DNA of 64,000 nt from an uncultured Chitinophaga sp. (GTDB lineage: Bacteria; Bacteroidota; Bacteroidia; Chitinophagales; Chitinophagaceae). The position numbers were made by a program, and so were the translations under genes. Below the pieces are notes generated by a model. It was not told the origin of the DNA. It was given only the letters and a program-made list of their open reading frames with translations, and ran no database searches. This document shows positions 33,140-41,465 of the stretch, piece after piece (the first letter of the stretch is position 1; the number at the start of each line of letters is the position of its first letter). Location of the stretch: positions 163,684 to 227,683 of the forward strand of contig NZ_CABHOU010000101.1 of the NCBI RefSeq assembly GCF_902168175.1. Direction: 5' to 3'.

Positions 33140-36100
33140 TTAAGCCAGCCACACCCTGATGAGGGATAAGAGCTTATTGCTGTTTACCGGTTTTGCTATA
33201 TAATCAGATGCGCCCGCCTCAATACATTTTTCCCTGTCGCCGGCCATGGCTTTGGCCGTGAGGGCAATAATCGGGAGCCTGGCATACTTTGCATTTGCCC
33301 TGATCTGGCGTATGGCTTCGTACCCATCCATTTCGGGCATCATAATGTCCATTAGCACCAGTCGCAGGTCGGGATGCGCTTCAAGTTGACGGATTGCGTC
33401 TTTACCGTCCGAAGCCGTTACTACCTGTAATCCGTTGCCTTCAAGCAGCGCACTCAGCGAAAACACATTCCGCATATCGTCGTCGGCCAGCAGTACTTTT
33501 TGACCTTCCATTTTCACATCTGCCGCCCTAAGCAACTTGCCTGCCTTCTCCGGGTCATCGCCCGCCTCTTTCAGTTTATACAGGAACAGTTCCAGCTCAT
33601 CCATCAAACGGTCGGCCGAAAAGGTGGAATTACGCACAATAGCCGCAGCTTCTTTGCGGATCAGCTTTTCATCAGCCTCCGATATATCCTGATCGATATA
33701 AACGATAACAGGTGTTTGTTTGGATGCTGTAAGCTGGCGTAGTTGCGAAAGCTTATTAATCCCTTCCTTTACATCCTTTCCTACATCCAGTACTATTCCT
33801 TCAAAATCTTTTTCCACCAGCAGATTCATGGCCTCCTGAATAGAACCTACCTGCTCATAGTGGGTTTCCATCTGGCGTTCGTCGCTCATGGATTGTATAG
33901 AAGGATGATGCAGCAAACCGCCATCGGATACAACCAGTACATTTTTAAAGCCCGCCTTCAGTTGCAGACTGATGCCGGAGAACACCGCATCCATGTCTGT
34001 AAGCTGCAAAGGCTTCTGAGTGTAACCATGAACGTGGTTCATTACCTGCGCAGACACTTCGCCAGCCGATATTACATGGACCAGTATATGTTTAAGATCA
34101 TCGTTGCCTTTTAAGATTTTAAGGATACTCGTACCATCAATAAGCGGAAGGTTCATATCCAGGATAATGGCGCTGGGCAAGTATTTTCGTGCGAGGTACA
34201 ATCCATCGTTACCGTTCAGCGCTACGATGGCCTTATAGCCCTTTTCATGTGCGGCATCACGAAGAATGGTCGCAAATGTTGCGTCATCTTCAATAATAAG
34301 TACCAGTTTGTCGGCCTTCGTTACGGATTCCCGGTCATCACGTACCTCTGCCGTTACCGGGGCTTTAATTGTTATCGGCGGGGCTGGTGGAGGCGGTAGC
34401 GGGGCTGGCGCAACAACTGGCGCACCCTGGCGCAACACTTCGCCATCAACTGCCAGTGGTAATATGATAGTGAAAGTACTGCCCTTGCCCAACTCGCTTT
34501 CGACCCGTATTTCGCCGCCCAGTCGATGTGTAAGTTCTTTGCTGATAGAGAGTCCAAGTCCCGTTCCACCATATTTGCGGCTGGTGGAACCGTCCGCCTG
34601 CCGGAAGGCTTCAAATATAAGCTGTAGCTTTTCTGCAGCAATGCCGGTACCACTATCTGCTACCATAATATATAACAAGGCTTCGTCTTTAGCCTCCACC
34701 TGGAGTTTAATGCTGCCGTTGGCTGGCGTAAACTTGAACGCATTGGAAAGCAGGTTTTTAATTACCTGCTCCAGCCGCTGCCGGTCGGTACGTATACGCG
34801 CCGGTACATTAGGTGCTATAGCCGTCGTAAATCCGATTTTCTTCTCTTCGGCCACCACGCGGAAAAGGCTTTCCATATCGTTCACCAGTTCCTGCACCGG
34901 TTCGGCCGCAAAATTCATTTCTATCTTACCAGCTTCTATTTTAGCCAGGTTCAGGATATCATCTATCAGTTCAAGCAGGTCCGATCCCGATTTATGGATG
35001 ATACCGGCATATTCTTTTTGTTTGGGTGTCAGGGTTTCTGTTTTATTTTCTTCGAGGAGGCGGGCCAGGATCAGTACGCTGTTAAGCGGTGTTCTTAACT
35101 CGTGCGACATGTTAGCCAGGAACTCCGACTTGTATTTGCTGGTTTGTTCCAGTTCCTGCGCCTTTACCGACAGCTCCTGGCGGGTTATTTCCAACGCCTT
35201 GTTCTTCTCGGTCATCTCATCATTCACCTGCCTTAACTCTTCCTCCTGTACTCGCAGTTCTTCTTCAGACGCCTGTAGTATTTCGGACTGTCGCGTAAGT
35301 TCTTCATTGGTCTGCCGCAGCTCTTCCTGTTGTGTTTCCAGCACTTCCTTTTGTTGTTGCAGCTGCTGCAGCAGTTTGTTAGCTGTATCCCGCGAGGCGG
35401 CGGCGGCAAGCGCTACTGCAATGTCGCCCGCGGCCTGCCCCAGCAATTCATGGTCGCGGGGCTTCACCGCGCTGAACAAGGCCAGTTCTATCACGCCCAC
35501 CTGCATATTGTCGCGCCACAGCGGAACCAGCATGAGCGTACCTGGCTGTTGTGAGCCGGACGCACCTTCTATCCGCCAGTAAGATGCAGGCACCTCGTCG
35601 ATGATCGTGATTTCCCGGCGCATGGCCGCCTCTCCTATCATCCCTTCCTTTAATTTATATATCTTTTTAACAGTATCGGGCAGCGCTACAGAAGAGCCGA
35701 GTTGCAAGGTGTTGGTTAACTCATCATAATAATATAATGCACCCGCCGGGTAACGCAGGTACGACACCAAGGTGTAGAGAAACTGCTGCATCATGGTCTG
35801 CAATTCCACATTTCCCTGCAAACTCTCGTTTAACCTGGCCATGCCGGTAAGCAGCCAGTTCCGTTCGTTCGCCACCCCATTGAGCGTTACCAGTTCCTCC
35901 AGCTTCTGCTTTAGCAGCCGTTCTGCACGCCAGCGGTTGCGGAACTCGCGGAAGGTAAACCACATAAGGGTGAACGCTACTACCAGCGTAAGTACAGAGT
36001 TAAGTCCGAGCATGGTGGAGGCCCGGTCGATAAAGGCTTCATTACGGTTATTTCGGAATACTAACAATCTTCGTTCATTCTCGACCATTCGCAATATCCG

Positions 36101-36562
36101 ATTATGTACAACCGCGAGGTATTGCCCCTCCGTGAGCGACACTTCCAGCTGATGCGAAAATACATAGGTCATAGGGTATCGCACACCCAGCGCGTCCCAA
36201 TAATCTATTACTTTATTGATATCGGCTTCCAGCGAATCGACCTGTTTTACCTGGTCGAGGTTATCGCCCACCAGGTTCTTTAAGTTTTGTAAAGCCGGCG
36301 CCATCTTAGGTTTAGTGGCATAGTAGGGCTCCAGGAACTTCTCGTCCTTTATAATACGGTACGTATTACCAGCCACCTGCATATCGTAAATAAGCCGGTT
36401 GATGCGTTGCGCCTGGGTAATTACCTCATATGTATGCTGGACCCACTCGGATTCACTGGCCTGCCGATGGAAGTTAACGTAGGATAGAATACCGCCCGTT
36501 AGCACCAGCAGTACTGCTATGGCAAAACCTGTGTATAAGCGGCTTTTCATCGAAATATTCAT
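33140..36562 (-). CDS. Hybrid sensor histidine kinase with three receiver-like domains
   Basis: 1140 residues. A membrane helix (about 11-30), a CHASE3-like extracytoplasmic region, a second helix (about 185-205), a GAF domain (about 235-390), a long coiled coil (about 392-475, Gln/Glu rich), HisKA with His487 in NMSHELRTPLNS, HATPase_c (about 595-715), a Pro-rich linker, REC1 (about 750-870, Asp802), a second receiver-like fold (about 880-1000) with poor conservation, and REC3 (about 1020-1138, Asp1072 in LMDIMMPEMDG). It heads the kinase-CheR-CheB-kinase set and is divergent from the response regulator and exopolysaccharide genes at 36.9 kb, which it may control. Confidence 0.92.
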   Translation of the reverse strand: MNISMKSRLYTGFAIAVLLVLTGGILSYVNFHRQASESEWVQHTYEVITQAQRINRLIYDMQVAGNTYRIIKDEKFLEPYYATKPKMAPALQNLKNLVGDNLDQVKQVDSLEADINKVIDYWDALGVRYPMTYVFSHQLEVSLTEGQYLAVVHNRILRMVENERRLLVFRNNRNEAFIDRASTMLGLNSVLTLVVAFTLMWFTFREFRNRWRAERLLKQKLEELVTLNGVANERNWLLTGMARLNESLQGNVELQTMMQQFLYTLVSYLRYPAGALYYYDELTNTLQLGSSVALPDTVKKIYKLKEGMIGEAAMRREITIIDEVPASYWRIEGASGSQQPGTLMLVPLWRDNMQVGVIELALFSAVKPRDHELLGQAAGDIAVALAAAASRDTANKLLQQLQQQKEVLETQQEELRQTNEELTRQSEILQASEEELRVQEEELRQVNDEMTEKNKALEITRQELSVKAQELEQTSKYKSEFLANMSHELRTPLNSVLILARLLEENKTETLTPKQKEYAGIIHKSGSDLLELIDDILNLAKIEAGKIEMNFAAEPVQELVNDMESLFRVVAEEKKIGFTTAIAPNVPARIRTDRQRLEQVIKNLLSNAFKFTPANGSIKLQVEAKDEALLYIMVADSGTGIAAEKLQLIFEAFRQADGSTSRKYGGTGLGLSISKELTHRLGGEIRVESELGKGSTFTIILPLAVDGEVLRQGAPVVAPAPLPPPPAPPITIKAPVTAEVRDDRESVTKADKLVLIIEDDATFATILRDAAHEKGYKAIVALNGNDGLYLARKYLPSAIILDMNLPLIDGTSILKILKGNDDLKHILVHVISAGEVSAQVMNHVHGYTQKPLQLTDMDAVFSGISLQLKAGFKNVLVVSDGGLLHHPSIQSMSDERQMETHYEQVGSIQEAMNLLVEKDFEGIVLDVGKDVKEGINKLSQLRQLTASKQTPVIVYIDQDISEADEKLIRKEAAAIVRNSTFSADRLMDELELFLYKLKEAGDDPEKAGKLLRAADVKMEGQKVLLADDDMRNVFSLSALLEGNGLQVVTASDGKDAIRQLEAHPDLRLVLMDIMMPEMDGYEAIRQIRANAKYARLPIIALTAKAMAGDREKCIEAGASDYIAKPVNSNKLLSLIRVWLA

Positions 36563-36921
36563 ACTTGCAGATAAGGTTTGCCGAAAACGGCTAATGGTTA
36601 TGTATCAACAAATATATGCCAGTTGGCGCGAAGTATGCTATAGTTGACAAAAGAAGTAGGATTTCGTAAGAATATTACGTACGTGCTATTGTTATAAGCA
36701 AAACATTTATGACTTTTGCATGTGAGTCACTATTTTGCACCGTTGAACATATCAAAGAAAAACACCGTATTAAATAATAAAAAAATAGGAAAACCGTATT
36801 CAGCTTTACCACGTAGATATCACCATACAAGCTATTAATTAAACACTTAATATAACCGAAAAAACCTATAAGGACCGTTTAGCAGCAATGCTCCCCGCTT
36901 CCTTTGAAAAACACCATTCAC
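36563..36921. promoter_or_regulatory. Divergent promoter region between the kinase and exopolysaccharide operons
   Basis: About 360 bp, A/T rich, without a convincing gene on either strand. Both operons must start here. I found no clear inverted repeat or unambiguous Bacteroidota -7/-33 pair. Confidence 0.45.
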
Positions 36922-37299
36922 ATGAGTAAAATATTGTTAGTAGAAGACGATGAAGTAATGCCAAAGATCATGGAGCGTATCCTTCATCGGGAAGAGTACC
37001 AGATCGATCATGTGACTAATGGCAAAGAAGCCTTCGCTAAACTGGAGGAAACCAATTTCGGCTATGACCTGATTATTACAGATATTATGATGCCTTACGC
37101 AAATGGCTTCGAAATCTTAAGTAAGGTGAAAAATCGTCCGGATGCCAAACCAATTCCGGTTATTATTGTTTCTAACGCTGGTAATGAGGATATGATACTG
37201 GAAGGCTTTAAGCTCGGTGCCGACGATTTTCTCAAAAAACCAGTGATCCCGGGAGAATTGCTGATTCGCGTGAAACGCCTGCTGATGCAATACCGATAG
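36922..37299 (+). CDS. Single-domain response regulator
   Basis: 125 residues starting at ATG 36922 (MSKILLVEDDE); the frame is open 18 bp further upstream only from a TTG. A lone REC domain with Asp9-Asp10 acidic pair, phospho-acceptor Asp54 in TDIMMPYANG, Ser84 at the switch position and Lys106 in FLKKP. There is no output domain, so it acts by protein contact or as a relay. It is the first gene of the exopolysaccharide set, 44 bp before the HEAT-repeat gene, and is the natural target of the divergent kinases. Confidence 0.9.
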   Translation: MSKILLVEDDEVMPKIMERILHREEYQIDHVTNGKEAFAKLEETNFGYDLIITDIMMPYANGFEILSKVKNRPDAKPIPVIIVSNAGNEDMILEGFKLGADDFLKKPVIPGELLIRVKRLLMQYR

Positions 37300-37343
37300 T
37301 ACCAGGTAACAGACACTACCATATCCATATAAAAAGTAACCGC

Positions 37344-38489
37344 ATGTTCTCAGAGTCCTTCTCTGTATTATTTCATGATTTCCGATATGCACCGCTGATC
37401 ATACAGATCGCACTGATCTTTATAGTGATTGCCGTTGTCGCCACCCTGCTCGCTTACCTGTCGATCCTGGTTGCCAGGTTCCGGGGGTATAGGAACGACA
37501 AGCGGCTTTCTAAACTTCAACCTTTAATCGATCAGCTGCTTATTGAACATATATTAATGAACGAGTCGCTGAACGACCCCAATCTGCTGCCGGAGCAAGT
37601 ACAGCTGCCTATTGAAGTGTTTGACCAGCCTGTATTTCAGAAAAAATGGGCCAGGCAGGCAATGATCGACCGCCTCATTAACTTCCGTAAAAATGTGCGT
37701 GGCGCCATGGGCGACCAGATACGTAATCTTTATGTGCAACTGGAGCTGGACAAAGAAACACTGAAGAAGATGAAGTCCGGCAAGTGGGAGAAAAAAGTGC
37801 AGGCGCTTTATGAATTCACCAGCATGGACATGTCTATCGCCGACGTAACGATACTTCCCCTCACTAACAGTCGTAACCGCGAATTGCGCGCCGCCGCCAG
37901 GCATGCCTATATTAAACTCAGTAAAAACGAACCTTTCAAGTTTTTTGATGTTGCTACCGAACCTCTGCTGGAGTGGGACCAGGTAGAGCTGTTCAAAATT
38001 ATCTCTACCACAGAACATATCGCCATTCCCAACTTTGCGCAATGGATTACCTATTCTTCCAATAAAAGCATTGTTTCCTTCTGCTTAAAGCTGATCGTAC
38101 ACTATAACCAGTTAAGCGCTGTACCCGCTGTAGTAAAGCTGCTGAACACTAAAGACCACTATCTGCGGGCCGATGCGATCAACTGTTTGGGCAAACTGAA
38201 AACAGAAACAGTAGAGGAAAAGCTGGTGTACATGTACGACAGTCAGCCGCTGCTTTGCCAGCTGGAAATTCTTAAGGCACTTGGCCGCATCAGCAGCGGC
38301 AAATACATCGACTTTTTACGGCAGGAGTTTTTACACGCTACCGACTTCGAGGTACGTAAACACGCCGCTAAATCCATAATCAATAACCAATGGGCCGCTA
38401 AAGGGCTGGTGCAGGAGTTAGTAGATACAGCTACTTCCGAAAACAAGCTGATACTGAAACATAGCATGAACCCTCTAATAAAGTATTGA
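37344..38489 (+). CDS. Membrane-anchored HEAT-repeat protein
   Basis: 381 residues. One membrane helix (about 17-40) and then a long cytoplasmic part. Residues about 150-370 form alpha-helical HEAT-like repeats (for example LRAAARHAYIKLSKNEP and YLRADAINCLGKLKTETV). It stops in TGA at 38487-38489, whose final A is the first base of the next gene's ATG, so the two are translationally coupled. HEAT scaffolds bind partner proteins; here it may link the response regulator to the glycosyltransferases. That role is inferred from position. Confidence 0.75.
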   Translation: MFSESFSVLFHDFRYAPLIIQIALIFIVIAVVATLLAYLSILVARFRGYRNDKRLSKLQPLIDQLLIEHILMNESLNDPNLLPEQVQLPIEVFDQPVFQKKWARQAMIDRLINFRKNVRGAMGDQIRNLYVQLELDKETLKKMKSGKWEKKVQALYEFTSMDMSIADVTILPLTNSRNRELRAAARHAYIKLSKNEPFKFFDVATEPLLEWDQVELFKIISTTEHIAIPNFAQWITYSSNKSIVSFCLKLIVHYNQLSAVPAVVKLLNTKDHYLRADAINCLGKLKTETVEEKLVYMYDSQPLLCQLEILKALGRISSGKYIDFLRQEFLHATDFEVRKHAAKSIINNQWAAKGLVQELVDTATSENKLILKHSMNPLIKY

Positions 38490-39934
38490 TGACTATCTGG
38501 GAAACGATCGGGAAGATTTATGAGAACACTATTTTTGTTTATGGGTCGATCCTGCTGGTAACCTATGCCCTGCTGGCCATTTTTTCATTTATCGCCACCA
38601 GGGCTTATGCCCGCAAAGCCCAGTTTCATGAGGAGGACGTATTAATGAGCTCTCCCCTGGCCCCCGGCATCACCGTGCTGGCACCCGCGTTTAACGAAGG
38701 CCTCACCATCATTTTTAATGTACGCTCCCTACTTACACTGAACTACTCCAACTACGAAATCATTATCGTTAACGATGGCAGCACCGATGACAGCCTTGAA
38801 CAACTGATCAACGAGTTTGAGCTGGTGCCCGTCGACTTCGCCTATAACGCTAAGATCCAGACAAAACCTGTACGTAAGATATACAAGAGCATCAATCCGG
38901 CCTACGCCAAATTGATGGTGATAGACAAGGTTAACGGTAAAAGTAAGGCCGATGCGGTAAATGCAGGCATCAACGCTGCTGCCCATCCTCACTTTGTATG
39001 TACAGATGTGGATTGCATCCTTGATAAAAACACCATTACAGAACTGATTAAACCGGTGATGCAGGAAAAAAGCAAACGCGTAATCGCTACAGGCGCTACT
39101 TTGCGTATTGCTAACTCCTGCGACTTCGATGCGGGGTTAATGGTAAGGATGCGGCCGCCGAAGCAGCTGCTGCCACGCTTCCAGGAAGTGGAATACATCA
39201 GGGCTTTTGTTTTGGGGAAGATGGGATGGAGTTTATTAAACTGTGTACCGAACGTATCGGGCGGGCTGGGCCTGTTTGACAAAGAAATCGCCATACGCTG
39301 CGGTGGCTACGACCATAGCTCCTTTGGTGAAGACATGGAACTGATGACCCGTATGTGCCGCTACTCACACGATAATAAAATTGACTACGCCATTCGATAC
39401 ATACCTAAAACCCTTTGCTGGACAGAGGCGCCAAGTACTGTAAAGGTCTTCCAGCGGCAGCGTACGCGCTGGGCGAGAGGTTTGGCGCAGCTGATGTATG
39501 CCCACTTCGGCATGTTCCTGAACCCGCGTTACGGCAGAATGGGCATGATCGTTTTTCCTTACAACTTCTTTTTTGAACTGCTGGCACCCATCGTGGAAAT
39601 CACCGGTATTGCGTACTACATCATCATGGCTATACTCGGGCTTATTAACTGGCCTACCGCATTATGGCTGTTGCTATTCGTGTATACCTATTCCGTAATG
39701 ATCACCACTATCGCCATACTGTGGGACCAGCTTACGTTCCGGTATTATAAAACATGGAAAGAAGCGCTTTACTTATGCGCTACGCCTTTCATGGAATTTT
39801 TTCTTTATCACCCGCTGATCGTAGTGTTCTCTATCAAAGGCTATCTCAACTTCCTGACAGGTAAAAAGACAGGCTGGGGCAACATGCAGCGTAGAGGATT
39901 TCAGACAACAGTCAAAGTGGCTACACAAAAATAG
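38489..39934 (+). CDS. Processive-type family 2 glycosyltransferase (membrane polysaccharide synthase), copy 1
   Basis: 481 residues from ATG 38489, overlapping the preceding stop by one base. An N-terminal helix (about 17-38), a GT-A domain with APAFNE (65-70), NDGSTDD (95-101), the DxD motif DVD (173-175), GED (280-282, the TED position) and QRTRW (324-328, QxxRW), then about three to four C-terminal membrane helices (about 350-465). This D-DxD-TED-QxxRW set is that of processive beta-glycan synthases such as PgaC, HasA and BcsA. No PilZ domain is present. The product polysaccharide cannot be told from the sequence. Confidence 0.88.
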   Translation: MTIWETIGKIYENTIFVYGSILLVTYALLAIFSFIATRAYARKAQFHEEDVLMSSPLAPGITVLAPAFNEGLTIIFNVRSLLTLNYSNYEIIIVNDGSTDDSLEQLINEFELVPVDFAYNAKIQTKPVRKIYKSINPAYAKLMVIDKVNGKSKADAVNAGINAAAHPHFVCTDVDCILDKNTITELIKPVMQEKSKRVIATGATLRIANSCDFDAGLMVRMRPPKQLLPRFQEVEYIRAFVLGKMGWSLLNCVPNVSGGLGLFDKEIAIRCGGYDHSSFGEDMELMTRMCRYSHDNKIDYAIRYIPKTLCWTEAPSTVKVFQRQRTRWARGLAQLMYAHFGMFLNPRYGRMGMIVFPYNFFFELLAPIVEITGIAYYIIMAILGLINWPTALWLLLFVYTYSVMITTIAILWDQLTFRYYKTWKEALYLCATPFMEFFLYHPLIVVFSIKGYLNFLTGKKTGWGNMQRRGFQTTVKVATQK

Positions 39935-39960
39935 CGTGCAACAGGTATAAATATTCGGAG

Positions 39961-41460
39961 ATGGAACTATTCAAGAATTTCTATGAAGGCTTTGTGTTTG
40001 TGTACGGCTGTACCATGCTGTTCATGTACGCCCTGCTGGCCATGCTTTCGCTAAGAGGCATTATCCGGTATCAGCGGAAGAACAGTTATGTAGATTACAA
40101 CAAACTACTCCAATCGCCCATGGCACCGGGCATTTCTATTATCGCCCCCGCCTTTAACGAATCGGTGACGATCATACAAAACGTACGTTCGCTGCTTACA
40201 CTCAACTACTCCAAATTCGAAGTGATTATTGTAAACGATGGTAGCACAGACGATACATTAGAGAAGCTGATCAATGAATTCGAGCTGCAGCAGGTAGACT
40301 TTGCTTACAACGAACGTATCAAATCACAACCGGTAAAAAGATTATTTAAATCGACTAACAGCGCATACGACAAACTGGTAGTAGTAGATAAAGTGAATGG
40401 TAAAAGTAAGGCCGACGCGTCTAACGCGGGCATTAACGCCGCTGCTTTCGACTACTTCCTGTGTACGGACGTAGACTGTATCATTGAAAAAGATACGCTG
40501 CTCCGCATGATCAAACCCTTCATGGACGAAGATCATAAAAAGATCAAAGAAGTGGGCGAACCTTGTCCGGAGTGCGGTTATATACATGTGGTGGAAGACA
40601 GTACCCGCGTAATTGCTACCGGCGCCACCCTTCGGCTGGCGAACAGTTGTGAGATAGACGAGGGAGTAATTACCCGTGTAAGGCCGCCAAGCCAGTTGTT
40701 ACCACGATTCCAGGAAATGGAATACATACGCGCATACGTATTGGGGAAAATGGGATGGAGCCTCATTAACTGCGTGCCCAACGTATCGGGCGGTTTGGGG
40801 TTGTTTGATAAAGAAATTGCTATTAAAGCCGGCGGCTACGACAGTAAATCGTTTGCCGAAGATATGGATATTGTAACGCGCATGTGTACGTACATGATTG
40901 ATAATAAGCTGAAGTACGCCATCCGTTATATTCCCACTACACAGTGCTGGACGGAAGGGCCCCCCAACATGAAAGTGTTCAGCAGGCAGCGTACCCGCTG
41001 GGGACGTGGACTGGCCGAAATTGTCACTATCCACCGGAAGGTGATATTTAACCCGCGTTACAAACAACTAGGCCTCGTGGTACTCCCCTATAACTTATTG
41101 TTTGAGTTCCTGGCGCCTATCATCGAGGTTACCGGTATTTTCTATTATATCTACCTGATTATAACCGGGCAGATAAACTGGCCATATGCCTTGATACTAT
41201 TGCTTTTCGTATATCTATATTCCATTATGATCACCACCATGGCCATATGGTGGGACCATATTACCTACCGATACTATAAAACCTGGCGCGAGGTGATAGG
41301 ATTAGCGCTCATGGCATTTATCGAACCGCTGATCTACCACCCCTTAATAGTTTTCTTTGCTTTGAGAGGATATTACTTCTTCCTAATCGGCAAAAAGCAC
41401 AGTTGGGGCAACATGCAGCGGCAAGGATTTGGTCAGAAGAAAAAAGTACAAACGGCTTAA
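39961..41460 (+). CDS. Processive-type family 2 glycosyltransferase, copy 2, with a Cys-rich insertion
   Basis: 499 residues, a close paralog of the preceding gene, 26 bp downstream. It has APAFNE (62-67), NDGSTDD (92-98), DVD (170-172), AED (299-301) and QRTRW (343-347), and C-terminal membrane helices. It differs by an insertion of about 20 residues at 190-212 that holds CPECGYIH, a CxxC pair with a nearby His, right before the conserved STRVIATGATLR segment. The two synthases may form a heteromeric pair or make two products. Confidence 0.88.
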   Translation: MELFKNFYEGFVFVYGCTMLFMYALLAMLSLRGIIRYQRKNSYVDYNKLLQSPMAPGISIIAPAFNESVTIIQNVRSLLTLNYSKFEVIIVNDGSTDDTLEKLINEFELQQVDFAYNERIKSQPVKRLFKSTNSAYDKLVVVDKVNGKSKADASNAGINAAAFDYFLCTDVDCIIEKDTLLRMIKPFMDEDHKKIKEVGEPCPECGYIHVVEDSTRVIATGATLRLANSCEIDEGVITRVRPPSQLLPRFQEMEYIRAYVLGKMGWSLINCVPNVSGGLGLFDKEIAIKAGGYDSKSFAEDMDIVTRMCTYMIDNKLKYAIRYIPTTQCWTEGPPNMKVFSRQRTRWGRGLAEIVTIHRKVIFNPRYKQLGLVVLPYNLLFEFLAPIIEVTGIFYYIYLIITGQINWPYALILLLFVYLYSIMITTMAIWWDHITYRYYKTWREVIGLALMAFIEPLIYHPLIVFFALRGYYFFLIGKKHSWGNMQRQGFGQKKKVQTA

Positions 41461-41465
41461 TTACA

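Noticed and set aside
34266..35582. A 438-codon plus-strand open frame opposite the large hybrid kinase
   Set aside because: Low-complexity Ser/Cys-rich translation that mirrors the coding frame on the minus strand; the kinase domains there are unambiguous.
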